Source: Thalassocella blandensis (GTDB taxonomy: Bacteria > Pseudomonadota > Gammaproteobacteria > Pseudomonadales > Cellvibrionaceae). From it: DNA of 64,000 nt. The notes beneath the pieces are model-generated. The model saw only the letters and a program-made list of their open reading frames with translations, did not search any database and was not told the origin of the DNA. The DNA lies in assembly GCA_902141825.1 (NCBI GenBank), contig CABFPG010000007.1:310001-374000 (forward strand), read 5' to 3'. How positions within the stretch are numbered: the stretch's first letter is position 1; the number at the start of each line of letters is the position of its first letter. Position numbers and translations under genes: made by a program. This document shows positions 8,590 to 17,531 of the stretch, piece by piece.

Positions 8590-9500
8590 GTAATTCGCAA
8601 ATGACAGGGGAAGTCTTTTTTAAAACGTATGAATACATCCCTGTAACTCCCACGCTTCTTCCCTGAAGCGAGGGTTTAAAAAAGACTTCCCCTGCCCTTT
8701 GCTTGCTTGGTCGATATCTGTGGTTTTTTGAATTTTGTGGGTTTGGGTTGGGTGGGGTGTATGTCTGTTTGTGGGTGTAATTCGCAAATGACAGGAGAAG
8801 TCTTTTTTAAAACGTATGAATACATCCTTGTAACTTCCACGCTTCTTCCCTGAAGCGAGGGTTTAAAAAAGACTTCCCCTGCCCTTTGCTTGCTTGGTCG
8901 ATATCTGTGGTTTTTTGAATTTTGTGGGTTTGGGTTGGGTGGGGTGTATGTCTGTTTGTGGGTGTAATTCGCAAATGACAGGAGAAGTCTTTTTTAAAAC
9001 GTAAGAATACATCCTTGTAACTCCCACGCTTCTTTCCTGAAGCGAGGGTTTAAAAAAGACTTCCCCTGCCCTTTGCCTGCTTGGTCGATATCTGTGGTTT
9101 TTTGAATTTTGTGGGTTTGGGTTGGGTGGGGTGTATGTCTGTTTGTGGGTGTAATTCGCAAATGACAGGAGAAGTCCTTTTTAAAACGTATGAATACATC
9201 CCTGTAACTCCCACGCTTCTTCCCTGAAGCGAGAGTTTAAAAAAGACTTCCCCTGCCCTTTGCTTACTTGGTCGATAACTGTGGTTTTTGAGTTTTGTGG
9301 ATTTGGTTTGGGTTGGGGTGTATGTCTGTTTGTTTGTGGGTGTAATTCGCAAACGACAGGGGAAGTCTTTTTTGAAACGTATGAATACATCCTTGTAACT
9401 CCCACGCTTCTTTCCTGAAGCGTGGGTTTAAAAAAGACTTCCCCTGCCCTTTGCTTGCTTGGTCGATAACTGTGGCTTTTTGATCCTGGTGGATTTGGTT
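8590..9500. repeat. Tandem array of about 187-bp hairpin units, five copies
   Basis: Units start at 8590, 8777, 8964, 9151 and 9342 (period 187, 187, 187, 191). Each holds a long inverted repeat; in copy 1 the 20-bp arms at 8605-8624 and 8675-8694 are perfect, and other copies have one or two changes. Inside the 50-nt loop is a smaller stem (CGCTTC / GAAGCG). A G/T-rich tail follows each hairpin; in copies 1-3 it contains four G-tracts (8739-8757, 8926-8944, 9113-9131). Copies 4 and 5 have decayed tails. Open frames on the minus strand here only reflect the repeat. Confidence 0.9.
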
Positions 9501-9795
9501 TGTTTGAATCTTTATGGTGCTGGGTCTGGTTGTGGTGTTTGCTTTTGATCGTTGTAGTGTAAATATTGATCATTGCGGCAATACTTGCCAGCTTCGTTAA
9601 CTAAGGAGTTTGCAAGCCTTGGGCAGGCGCTATATTCTTGCGTGGGACCGAAGTGAAAGCTTACTTTCACGATTATTTAGGCGATAACAGCCGCTTTATG
9701 CGGGCGTATTTCTGCCATATAGAATAAAAAGCATTTTTTTAAGAAGCGTTACTACACTCAAAACGCTATATCATATTTTTATAATTGGGGGGCAC
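9501..9795. other. Leader region of the amino-acid symporter gene
   Basis: The stretch holds the end of the repeat array and the upstream region of the symporter. One hairpin with a perfect 7-bp stem (GTGAAAG / CTTTCAC, 9653-9670) is visible, without a T-run. I looked for a glycine riboswitch, common before this family, and did not find its conserved core. The ribosome site is the G-run just before the ATG. Confidence 0.4.
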
Positions 9796-11295
9796 ATGAA
9801 GGCCATTGTAGATTTTTTAAATAGTATTATTTGGAGCCCGGTATTTATCGCGATTTGCCTTGGTGCAGGTTTGTTTTACTCCATTACGACACGTTTTGTA
9901 CAGGTGCGACATTTTAAAGAAATGTGGCGGTTGCTGTTTAGTGGCTCCTCTTCAAAAGAAGGTGTGTCCTCTTTCCAGGCTCTCACCATTTCTCTGTCGG
10001 GGCGTGTGGGCACGGGTAATATTGCAGGGGTCGCAGCAGCGATTGGATTTGGTGGTCCTGGTGCAATTTTTTGGATGTGGGTGGTGGCGTTTCTTGGCGC
10101 AGCTACGTCTTTTGTTGAATGTACGCTGGGACAAATTTATAAGGAACAATACGAGGGGCAGTATCGTGGTGGTCCGGCCTTTTATATTGAAAAGGTTCTA
10201 GGGCTTAAGTGGTACGGGGTACTTTTTGCAATTGCCACTATTATTGCCACCGGTTTGTTATTGCCTGGTGTGCAATCCAATAGTATTGGTAACGCGATGG
10301 AACTTGCTTTCGGCCCGGGTGAGATGATTGAAACTTCGTTTTTAGGAACGCTCAGTCTGGCAAAAATTATGACCGCCACAGGTATTGTCATTGTTCTTGG
10401 TTTCATTATTTTTGGTGGGGTAAAACGAATCGCAAGTTTTACTCAGGTCGTCGTACCTTTTATGGCTCTGAGTTACATTATTATTGCGCTGGCGATTGTG
10501 GCGTTGAATATTGACCAGTTACCACATGTATTAGCCATGATTCTGGATGATGCATTTTCTCCCATGGCAGCGTTCGGTGCTGCAATCGGCTGGGGGGTTA
10601 AACGAGGTGTGTATTCGAATGAGGCGGGGCAAGGTACTGGCCCTCACGCAGCGGCAGCCGCAGAAGTGCAGCACCCGGCGCAGCAAGGTTTGGTGCAGGC
10701 TTTTTCTGTGTATGTTGATACTTTATTTGTTTGTACGGCAACAGCATTTATGATTTTAATCACGGGTGCTTATAATGTTCAGACTGAAGCGACGCCGGTA
10801 TTCTTCTTTGTGCAAAACCTTCCAGAAGCTTTTGATCCAAATAGTCCCGCATTTACTCAGATGGCAATTGAAAAAGTGTTCCCGGGTGCTGGTAGTATTT
10901 TTGTTGCGTTCGCTTTGATCTTCTTTTCTTTCACTACAATTCTAGCTTACTACTATATTGCCGAAACCAATGTGGTGTATTTGACGAGAGCTAAACACAA
11001 TCCTTTGTTTATTTTCATTTTAAAACTTGCTCTGATGTCTTCTGTCTTTTATGGCACTATTAAAACCGCCAGTGTTGCCTGGGGAATGGGTGATGTCGGT
11101 GTTGGTATGATGGGTTGGTTGAATATTATTGGCTTGTTTATCATTTTCCTTGTAGCGAAACCCGCTATGGTTGCTTTACGAGATTATGAAGAGCAACAGA
11201 AAGAAGGTGTTACAGAATTTACCTTCGATCCCGAAAAGTTGGGTATTAAAAAAGCTGACTTGTGGGTGAATAAACTGAAAGGTAAATCTGAGTAA
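9796..11295 (+). CDS. Sodium:alanine/glycine symporter (AGCS family)
   Basis: The 499-residue membrane protein has about 11 hydrophobic segments. Near the N-terminus, LSGRVGTGNIAGVA is the signature of the AGCS family, and GAIFWMWVVAFLGAATSFVE follows it. GVKRGVYSNEAGQGTGP is a second conserved family block. Members import alanine or glycine (sometimes glutamine) together with Na+. The length is normal for the family. The gene stands alone downstream of the repeat array; the function might be uptake of amino acids or a related small solute. Confidence 0.92.
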   Translation: MKAIVDFLNSIIWSPVFIAICLGAGLFYSITTRFVQVRHFKEMWRLLFSGSSSKEGVSSFQALTISLSGRVGTGNIAGVAAAIGFGGPGAIFWMWVVAFLGAATSFVECTLGQIYKEQYEGQYRGGPAFYIEKVLGLKWYGVLFAIATIIATGLLLPGVQSNSIGNAMELAFGPGEMIETSFLGTLSLAKIMTATGIVIVLGFIIFGGVKRIASFTQVVVPFMALSYIIIALAIVALNIDQLPHVLAMILDDAFSPMAAFGAAIGWGVKRGVYSNEAGQGTGPHAAAAAEVQHPAQQGLVQAFSVYVDTLFVCTATAFMILITGAYNVQTEATPVFFFVQNLPEAFDPNSPAFTQMAIEKVFPGAGSIFVAFALIFFSFTTILAYYYIAETNVVYLTRAKHNPLFIFILKLALMSSVFYGTIKTASVAWGMGDVGVGMMGWLNIIGLFIIFLVAKPAMVALRDYEEQQKEGVTEFTFDPEKLGIKKADLWVNKLKGKSE

Positions 11296-11319
11296 ACTGT
11301 AAAAATGTGAGTTTAAAAA

Positions 11320-11421
11320 GAACTGTTCGTCAGCTGCTTTTCTGCGATTTACTTTTCAACGCCTTGCTTTAAGAGCGTTGGTATTAGCATGTTAAATTTA
11401 GAAAGCCGCTGTGAACAGTTC
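11320..11421. terminator. Nested inverted repeats between convergent genes
   Basis: A 9-bp outer stem (GAACTGTTC 11320-11328, GAACAGTTC 11413-11421) encloses a 6-bp inner stem (CAACGC 11357-11362, GCGTTG 11375-11380). It sits between convergent gene ends and could mark a termination zone, but no T-run supports a classic terminator. Confidence 0.35.
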
Positions 11422-11438
11422 CCTAGTCCCTGGTGATG

Positions 11439-11996
11439 TTATCGCACCAATTGTTTTTCTACTTCATTTCGTTTTTCGTTGCCAGCCAGATGTTCGATCA
11501 GGCACAAGGCAAAATCCATTGCTGTACCCGGCCCTCGGGAGGTAATCAGCGGTAAGTCAATTTCCAATGCTCTCCCTGTTAGCTGGATATTTCTTTCTGC
11601 AAGGTCATTATGATGAGCCAGTGCTTTTGGGAAGCAGGTGATAGTCTTGCCGTCTGCGATACCTGCCGCCAGGATCACACGCGGTGCTGCACAAATGGCG
11701 GCGACAATTTTACTTTCTTCCACTTGGCGTTGAAGCCGTTTGAGTAGCGGTGCATGGTTTGCAAGATTATCTGCGCCAGGTAAACCACCGGGTAAAATGA
11801 TGGCATCGTATGCGTGATCTATAACGGTTTCGAGTGTGGTTTCAGCAACGATCATTGTATTGCGAGAAGCTTTGACCGGCTCTGCATGGAGGCTGGCGGA
11901 GGTAAGATTTATGCCGGCGCGAACCAGTAAATCCATGACGGTTACTGCTTCGAGTTCTTCGAAGCCTTCGGCTAAAACGATTAATGCGTTGCTCAT
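11439..11996 (-). CDS. yajL: YajL/DJ-1 family protein
   Basis: The product has the DJ-1/PfpI fold of about 185 residues. Near the N-terminus, EGFEELEAV carries the conserved Glu. AAICAAP contains the nucleophilic-elbow cysteine, and SRGPGTAMDFAL is the C-terminal block shared with E. coli YajL. YajL acts against oxidative and carbonyl stress in the cytoplasm; its chaperone and deglycase roles are debated. I chose the second ATG (11996) because AGAGGA lies at a proper distance from it, while the first ATG overlaps that site. Confidence 0.9.
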   Translation of the reverse strand: MSNALIVLAEGFEELEAVTVMDLLVRAGINLTSASLHAEPVKASRNTMIVAETTLETVIDHAYDAIILPGGLPGADNLANHAPLLKRLQRQVEESKIVAAICAAPRVILAAGIADGKTITCFPKALAHHNDLAERNIQLTGRALEIDLPLITSRGPGTAMDFALCLIEHLAGNEKRNEVEKQLVR

Positions 11997-12146
11997 AATC
12001 ATCCTCTTGCTTTGCGTTTACGTGGTGTGTCCAAGTTATAGCTCTGGGAACGCTAATGATGTGACTATATGTGCTGATTTTTTGGGAATAGATTGAGTGT
12101 TGATATTGTTTGTCTACGCTGCTTTTTATTCCCTATTGTTCATTCT

Positions 12147-12659
12147 TCATTTTTTATTTTCTATGCCGTGTTCGGTAGATATATATTTTTTGAATAAATC
12201 GCGGACTTGATTTTGTTCTTGCTCAAACAGCCGATCTTCATCGGTGTAGACGTAATACATGCACAGCCCAACCACAAACTGATCGGCAAGTTCGCGATCT
12301 TTCGCGAGGGGTTCCTGCTTGGCTTCGCTTTGTTGGAAGGCAAAGTATCTTTCCAGTTCTTCTGCAGAGTTAAAGCAATCGCGGCCGAGGCTTAATGTCG
12401 CTCGTAATGATTTTTCATTTGCTATTTTCTTAGGGGTTAGAGCGATGATGTCCTGTGAGTTTTGCGTGGCCTGTGTGGTTTGGTAGCCCCAGCGGTGAAT
12501 GACATTTTCGGAAACGAGCAGATGCTTCTCCTCATAAGGTAGTTGATCTGCGAAACTCAGTATCGAGATGTTAAAGAGGCCAACGGAAAACAGCAGTTGT
12601 GCGAATGACAGAGGAGGTTTTGGTCTGATTGGGTGTAAAGAATTATTCTGGAAACTCAT
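12147..12659 (-). CDS. Hypothetical exported protein
   Basis: I do not recognise the family. With the ATG at 12659, preceded by a GGAGAGG site, the product has a basic, proline-rich N-region and then a hydrophobic segment (SFAQLLFSVGLFNISILSFA) that looks like a signal peptide. The mature part is soluble, rich in Glu and Gln, with two cysteines. A longer ATG start at 12683 overlaps the ribosome site. It lies between yajL and the YceI gene on the same strand, 117 bp after the latter. Confidence 0.55.
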   Translation of the reverse strand: MSFQNNSLHPIRPKPPLSFAQLLFSVGLFNISILSFADQLPYEEKHLLVSENVIHRWGYQTTQATQNSQDIIALTPKKIANEKSLRATLSLGRDCFNSAEELERYFAFQQSEAKQEPLAKDRELADQFVVGLCMYYVYTDEDRLFEQEQNQVRDLFKKYISTEHGIENKK

Positions 12660-12776
12660 ACGGTGTTTACCTCTCCTCTGCATCTCTCAACTTAGAAATT
12701 GAATAGTGTTGGTTTTAGTGTGATCTCCAAATGTATTGCGTTAACTTTAAGATTTTCATGATGGTGATGTTTATGT

Positions 12777-13505
12777 TTATTTGTTCGCTGGCAATGGCGG
12801 ACCCGTAAATTCAGCTTCGATTGTCATTGTGACAATGTCTGATACGCCCATTTTTGAGTCTTTTGGAGGCAGGCCATAGGTCATACCAAAGTCCGATCGC
12901 TTTAAGCTCCCTGAAGCAGAGAAACCCACGCGAGCATTCGGATCATAGGGTTCAAATCCTGGATATCCACCATTGAATTTAACATGTAGTTTTAATGGCA
13001 AAGTTTTCCCAAGAAAGGTGATCTCACCATGTACTATGGCAGTTTTGTCTCCAGTTTGTTCAATGGTCTTGGAGGTATATTTTATAGTGGGAAAGGCTTT
13101 GGCGTTGAACCATTGTGCGCCCAGCAGTTCGTTTAAAAAGCCATCGGGCGGTGACGGAATGGTAAGGGAGCTAACGTCTACGCTTGCATTGAGTTGGGCA
13201 AGGCTTGGATTTGCGGGGTCCAACTCCAATTTCGCCTCAAAAGAGGTGAATGATCCTGTATAGTTGGAAAACCCAAGGTGGTCAACGGTAAAATGCAAAC
13301 TGGCATGTGACGTATCCAGGACATAGCTACCCGCCTGAATTTTCTTGCTCCAGGCGACATTCTGTTGAGACGCTTTGGATGGTGCCGCCAAGACTATGCC
13401 TGGTGATATTAAAGCAGCTGCCAATACCGTACTTCCGACAATTTTGTGCAGCTGTGTATGTTGAGTCAGGAGCTTTTGAATGAAAGGAAGGTGACGTAAA
13501 TACAT
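12777..13505 (-). CDS. YceI-family periplasmic protein
   Basis: After a long N-region and signal sequence (cleavage near VLAA), the mature protein begins with the classic YceI opening YVLDTSHASLHFTVDHLGFSN. It has the conserved TFLGKTLPL strand and the C-terminal KRSDFGMTYG block. YceI proteins form a lipocalin-like barrel that binds polyisoprenoids or similar long lipids, and they are often induced by acid or base stress. The N-terminal extension before the hydrophobic core is longer than usual. Confidence 0.88.
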   Translation of the reverse strand: MYLRHLPFIQKLLTQHTQLHKIVGSTVLAAALISPGIVLAAPSKASQQNVAWSKKIQAGSYVLDTSHASLHFTVDHLGFSNYTGSFTSFEAKLELDPANPSLAQLNASVDVSSLTIPSPPDGFLNELLGAQWFNAKAFPTIKYTSKTIEQTGDKTAIVHGEITFLGKTLPLKLHVKFNGGYPGFEPYDPNARVGFSASGSLKRSDFGMTYGLPPKDSKMGVSDIVTMTIEAEFTGPPLPANK

Positions 13506-13852
13506 AGGATGTTCCTGAAGCAGTTGGAATGTGTGCTGTGGCTTGTGTTAGTAGTGTAAGGTTAGGAAAAACACCGCGAACGCCATTCTGCACGCTTTCC
13601 TGATAAAAAGCCAAAGGAAAGAAGTGGAATTCCATGATGTTGAATGGCCATAATATGATTTACTATCAGAACATAGAAAGTAACTCAAAGAAATAATGGA
13701 AGCACTTGAAAAATAACCTAAGAAGCGATTGTTAGAAGCGATTGTTAGAGACGATTGAGTTAGAAACGATTGAAAAAATCTAACGTAAGAAACCAACGTT
13801 AGAATAATCTAAAAAACGAACGCGTGAACGCACGAAAGAAAAGAACCCGAAA
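13506..13852. other. Intergenic between divergent genes, with a short repeat
   Basis: The stretch should carry promoters for YceI (leftward) and the small unknown gene (rightward). A 13-bp unit, AGAAGCGATTGTT, is perfect at 13721-13733 and 13734-13746, with two decayed copies to 13772. Reading frames across it look random. Confidence 0.45.
13721..13772. repeat. 13-bp short tandem repeat, about four copies
   Basis: Two perfect and two imperfect copies of AGAAGCGATTGTT lie directly adjacent. The block is upstream of the gene at 13853 and could be a slippage product or a set of binding sites. Confidence 0.6.
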
Positions 13853-14212
13853 ATGAAAACAAAAGATGTATTAAGTGCTGCTGAGCCTGAAGTTGTAGCG
13901 GCGCTAAAAGAAATGAAGATTAAAGATCTTGAGCGTCATGCGCAAAAGATTTTAGCTAAACTTGGACAGGATAATTACGATGAGGTGATTCGTAGCGTTA
14001 TCAAGGCCATCCCCAGTATTAATCAATCGTCTTCGGCTTCATCACCCTATCAGGCAATCAACGCAATCATCCGTTCGCATCTGGCGCACGATATAGAAGA
14101 GAGTTTGGAAGGAAAGCTCCCTCTGGGCCAAACTCTCGACAGGCTGAGTGTTATTTTCATGCTGTTGGTGTCTCGAAAGTTTCAAAAGATTCATGCAGAA
14201 AATAACAAGTAA
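13853..14212 (+). CDS. Small cytosolic protein of unknown function
   Basis: I do not recognise the family. The 119-residue product has no signal peptide, and its composition suggests an all-helical soluble protein (for example EVVAALKEMKIKDLERHAQKI and later SVIFMLLVSRKFQKI). The ATG at 13853 has an upstream GAAAAGAA purine stretch. It is convergent with the beta-helix gene, whose end lies 12 bp away. Confidence 0.55.
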   Translation: MKTKDVLSAAEPEVVAALKEMKIKDLERHAQKILAKLGQDNYDEVIRSVIKAIPSINQSSSASSPYQAINAIIRSHLAHDIEESLEGKLPLGQTLDRLSVIFMLLVSRKFQKIHAENNK

Positions 14213-14224
14213 ACAGTGACATTT

Positions 14225-15550
14225 TTATTGTAGTTCAAAGGCCCCTATATCACAGGCGATCACGCCGTCATTGTTGCCATCTATTGCCGTTGGCAAAGCG
14301 CGTTGATCAAAGGCAGGACAAGGTGCCGTGGCATTATCAATTGCAAGACTGTTGGTTTGCAGTGCAAATGTTGGAGTCCATCCGCCATTGTCCGCAAGTG
14401 GTACTAACAGTTGGTTGAAAGTATCACTGTCTGCGATGCGAAATTCCGCCGGACAATTGAATTCACTGTCTCCCATTAAATTTCCATTACTGTAAAACGG
14501 CCCTGAGAATAATTGGCAATTGACGGTGCTATCGTCATAGTCCTGGTATTGGTTTTTTACGAGTATGCTATTGTTCAGGTAAGTGGTGCCATTAGCAAAA
14601 ATGCCAAAATCAAAATTGTTCGCGATAGTGACATGTGTTGCCAACAGTGTTCCCTTATTGTTTCGCAAAGCCGCACCAGGTAACCACAAACTGGAATTTT
14701 CCGTAACGGTACTGCTTACCAGTTTTAAATAGGCATTTTCATCTACCATAATGGCGCTTCCGCCGCGATAGGCGATGTTTCCGCGAAACAGTGATCGGCG
14801 AATGTCAGCATAACCTCCGTTGTAAAGCCCTCCGCCTGTCGAGGCATCGTCATCATCACCGGTTTGATTAAATTGGACGGTGCTATCTCTTATTACAAGT
14901 TCGCCGACATTGTAAATACCACCGCCTTTGCCCAGCGTGCCTTCACCAGCAAAAGCATAATTGTTGGTGATCGTGCTGAAATACATTTTAGCGGTGTCAA
15001 AATTTGCAAGGCCGGCTCCGTTACCTCCACTAAACGAACTGGAAGCGCGATTATTGGTGAGGGTGCAGTAATAGAAAATACTGGTTGCGTGGTTCTCAAC
15101 GCCTGCACCGAAGTTATATGCTTTTCCGTTTTGAATGGTCAGGCTATGAAATACGGTTGTTCCTGAAATGACTTCAAACACACGATCCCGCACATTACTG
15201 CTAATGCTTGTTTTACCTTGACTGTCTCCAAGAATAACCGTTTGATCGGTTATGTCGAAGTCTCCGTTTACATTCATGTCCTCTTCCATAAAGGGATCAT
15301 CGTACTCTCCATTTTGATCGGGCGGAATGTCAATGGTATAAACGCCGGCCGTTAGATGTATCCTGTCTAACCCTGGCCGATGATTGGCGTAGGAGATGGC
15401 TTCTCGTAAAGAGCAATCGCTATCACAGCGACCATCGTCATGGTCGTCAAAACGGGTCACCTGAATATCTTCAGCAAACACCTTGGGAGTTGCGATGCAT
15501 GCGATTAGTAAAGACGTAAACACTAGTGATTTGATAAATAACTGTTGCAT
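14225..15550 (-). CDS. Secreted CSLREA-domain beta-helix protein
   Basis: A signal peptide (1-26) precedes the CSLREA motif (residues 46-51, within CDSDCSLREAISYAN). A long run of short repeats rich in N, G, S and T follows (YNVGELVIRDST and YNGGYADIRRS), the sign of a right-handed parallel beta-helix. The C-terminus has DQRALPTAIDGNNDGVIACDIGAFE, the choice-of-anchor Q domain often paired with CSLREA. Such proteins are secreted or surface-bound and may bind or cleave polysaccharide, but no catalytic motif is visible. Confidence 0.85.
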   Translation of the reverse strand: MQQLFIKSLVFTSLLIACIATPKVFAEDIQVTRFDDHDDGRCDSDCSLREAISYANHRPGLDRIHLTAGVYTIDIPPDQNGEYDDPFMEEDMNVNGDFDITDQTVILGDSQGKTSISSNVRDRVFEVISGTTVFHSLTIQNGKAYNFGAGVENHATSIFYYCTLTNNRASSSFSGGNGAGLANFDTAKMYFSTITNNYAFAGEGTLGKGGGIYNVGELVIRDSTVQFNQTGDDDDASTGGGLYNGGYADIRRSLFRGNIAYRGGSAIMVDENAYLKLVSSTVTENSSLWLPGAALRNNKGTLLATHVTIANNFDFGIFANGTTYLNNSILVKNQYQDYDDSTVNCQLFSGPFYSNGNLMGDSEFNCPAEFRIADSDTFNQLLVPLADNGGWTPTFALQTNSLAIDNATAPCPAFDQRALPTAIDGNNDGVIACDIGAFELQ

Positions 15551-15660
15551 GGCCTCACCTGTAAAAGAAATTGAACAAAGGGTTTAAGGAGTTGGTTAAA
15601 AGGCCTGGTTTTATGCGTAATGGGTAAATAAAAAAGAGAAAAGACGGTGTATCTCTTCGA

Positions 15661-15720
15661 TGAATACCCAGTCGGTGAATACCCAGTCCGTGAAAACCCA
15701 TCCCATGAATACCCAGGAAA
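15661..15720. repeat. 15-bp tandem repeat, four copies
   Basis: Units begin with TGAATACCCAG (TGAAAACCCAT in copy 3) at 15661, 15676, 15691 and 15706. The period is a multiple of three, so it yields a repetitive peptide on the minus strand, but there is no start signal to support translation. Confidence 0.75.
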
Positions 15721-15953
15721 TAACCCACGAACCAGATAAAACAATACAACGTGAAAAACGTGACAAAGCGGCTTCATCAAGAGAACCATAAACGGAAGCA
15801 TTCGCGCCTGACCAACTATCGCCATTGAATGCATGTGACCAAGGGCGTAATTTACATAGCAAAATTTATGCTTGCTTAATGATTTTGCGTGCAGAGTATT
15901 TATTGGTGTCAATATGGATTTTGGCGTGCCAATATGGCGGGAAAATATATCTT

Positions 15954-16187
15954 TTAAAAGCCACCGCCATATGTCATCGAAAAAGTTGTTGAAAAACTTT
16001 CAATGACTTTGTAGTCCTCTCTGAAAGAGAGTTTCGCTATAAGGCCAAAGATGCTCTCTGTGAATTCCCCGTCAATCATGTAATGCGACGCAGGGTCGAA
16101 TTGATCGAATATGTTGGTAAGTTTGTAGCAAGTAAAAGTCGTGATAATGTGATTCTTAAATCTGTGTTTCAGAAAATAGCAATTCAA
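15954..16187 (-). CDS. Doubtful small protein
   Basis: The frame begins with TTG and has no clear ribosome site. The C-terminal half (IFGLIAKLSFREDYKVIES) has plausible protein composition with amphipathic character. It could be a real small gene or the end of a decayed one. I do not recognise it. Confidence 0.2.
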   Translation of the reverse strand: MNCYFLKHRFKNHIITTFTCYKLTNIFDQFDPASHYMIDGEFTESIFGLIAKLSFREDYKVIESFSTTFSMTYGGGF

Positions 16188-16283
16188 AAAAATCCAATTA
16201 TTTACGGTTGCGCTGTTGCTAAGCGAAAATGTTTATGTAAAAGTTTCGACTCGGTTACGTAGTCGAAAAATCATAGGAATAAT

Positions 16284-17030
16284 ATGCCGAGTCATTTTTC
16301 CAGTATTGGATTTAATATTGCCTCAGAGGAAGATTTAATTCGTGTAACTCAAAGCCTGCTCGAAACTGCTGTCGATGTGGCGTGCTTTTATGGCCGTTAT
16401 CGTAAGTGGAGCCAGGACGGCATTGAAATGTGGTTGCATTTTAATGAGAAAAACGAGTTTATAGGTATTACCCCTGCCTATACAGCAACTTCATCTATCG
16501 CTGTAGCGCTCACCAAAGAAATTGAAAACGATTATCCGTTTGATGGAACCTTTCACGCGTGGTTGAACCCGCAAGGAGAGGAACCCGATTCGGGTGATTT
16601 TCCCTTTGTTTTTGATATCCCGGATCGAGCGTGTTTCGCTGAATTAGAGTTACCCAAACTCACGCATATGAATTTAAGTGCGTTTGCCCATAACCTGTCT
16701 GTTTTTGAGGACGAGCAATCTTTTTATGACAGCCAAACCGAAGAACCGAGCTTTGCGGTGGAGTCGTTCATCCCCAGTGGTCTGTTTGTTGATGAAGGAG
16801 CGTCAGACAACCAGCCAAGTGCTATGGCATTTTTCACCGGGCGAGTCGTAGCTTCTGAATGTAAAACCAATCCGATGACGGGCCTGGAATTTTTCTGGGC
16901 AAAAATAAAAACTCTGGGATGTGAGTTAGATATTGTGGTTGATCCCGCACTCTGTGAAAGTCTACCTGCGCCAGGGCATATTGTGTCTGGCTCATTCTGG
17001 TTGTGTGGCAGTTTTATGAAGGGCTTGTAA
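16284..17030 (+). CDS. Hypothetical protein, two-domain, cytosolic
   Basis: I do not recognise the family. The 248-residue product has no signal peptide. The first half is acidic and aromatic-rich. The last about 75 residues (from FFTGRVVASE to the SGSFWLCGSF end) show the strand pattern of a small beta-barrel of OB type. The ribosome site AGGAAT lies before the ATG. It is monocistronic and followed by a hairpin terminator. The acidic character would fit an immunity-type protein, but no partner toxin is present. Confidence 0.6.
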   Translation: MPSHFSSIGFNIASEEDLIRVTQSLLETAVDVACFYGRYRKWSQDGIEMWLHFNEKNEFIGITPAYTATSSIAVALTKEIENDYPFDGTFHAWLNPQGEEPDSGDFPFVFDIPDRACFAELELPKLTHMNLSAFAHNLSVFEDEQSFYDSQTEEPSFAVESFIPSGLFVDEGASDNQPSAMAFFTGRVVASECKTNPMTGLEFFWAKIKTLGCELDIVVDPALCESLPAPGHIVSGSFWLCGSFMKGL

Positions 17031-17059
17031 TATTGGCGTATCGCACGCGCTAACACATC

Positions 17060-17084
17060 AACACGCCTTCTCAACAGGCGTGTT
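17060..17084 (+). terminator. Hairpin terminator after the gene at 16284
   Basis: A perfect 9-bp stem (AACACGCCT / AGGCGTGTT) with a 7-nt loop is followed by ATTACTT. The T-run is interrupted, so strength is uncertain. Confidence 0.6.
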
Positions 17085-17531
17085 ATTACTTCAAATGGGA
17101 GTATTCGCATAGTCTGACCGCTGGGGAGGCGTCAGGCACATCGTCCGAAAAATTTTGCTAGCTCCAGCCTGCGCATTTGCACCAGGGACGTCCTCCTGTG
17201 TGATCATGTAAGTTATGTAAGTTCCATGGAAAAGTGAGAAGCAGTTAATACAAAAGTCGGGTAAAAGTCTTTTGCCTGTACTCGTTTTTAGGCGACAATT
17301 GAACTTGAATGATCACGTTTACCTTGTATGCAATTTCGCACCTGTTTAATTAGAAAGTACGCGATATCAAAAGCATCTGATAACAAAAGCACGTGCTATA
17401 AAAAGCTTCGAATAAGAAAAACGATAAATTAAGTAGTACCAACGTAAGCGGGCAAATTTCTGCCCTGCCCTTTTCGCCAGTTAGCTGTCGGCGCAAGTAA
17501 TTCCCATTATAAATACGATAAAGCCACGGAC
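17085..17531. other. Upstream region of the multidomain esterase gene
   Basis: No gene is visible. The chitinase operator GACAACGTTGTC is not present here, so this chitin-binding gene does not seem to share that control site. Confidence 0.45.

Larger units (their letters stand above)
15551..16283. other. Intergenic with a 15-bp repeat; one doubtful small frame
   Basis: The stretch holds the upstream region of the beta-helix gene and of the unknown gene at 16284. Four tandem 15-bp units lie at 15661-15720. Minus-strand frames over these repeats (15523-15912) read as low-complexity artefacts. One 77-codon frame is listed separately. Confidence 0.45.

Noticed and set aside
8590-9500. CRISPR array
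   Set aside because: Units are 187 bp, adjacent and nearly identical throughout; there are no unique spacers of 25-45 bp and no cas genes.
8192-9573. Several minus-strand frames of 100-150 codons with peptides like GMYSYV
   Set aside because: They only exist because the 84-bp and 187-bp repeats stay open; there is no ribosome site and the peptides repeat with the DNA.
9501-9795. Glycine riboswitch before the AGCS symporter
   Set aside because: The conserved cores and paired aptamer layout are not recognisable; only one unrelated hairpin is present.
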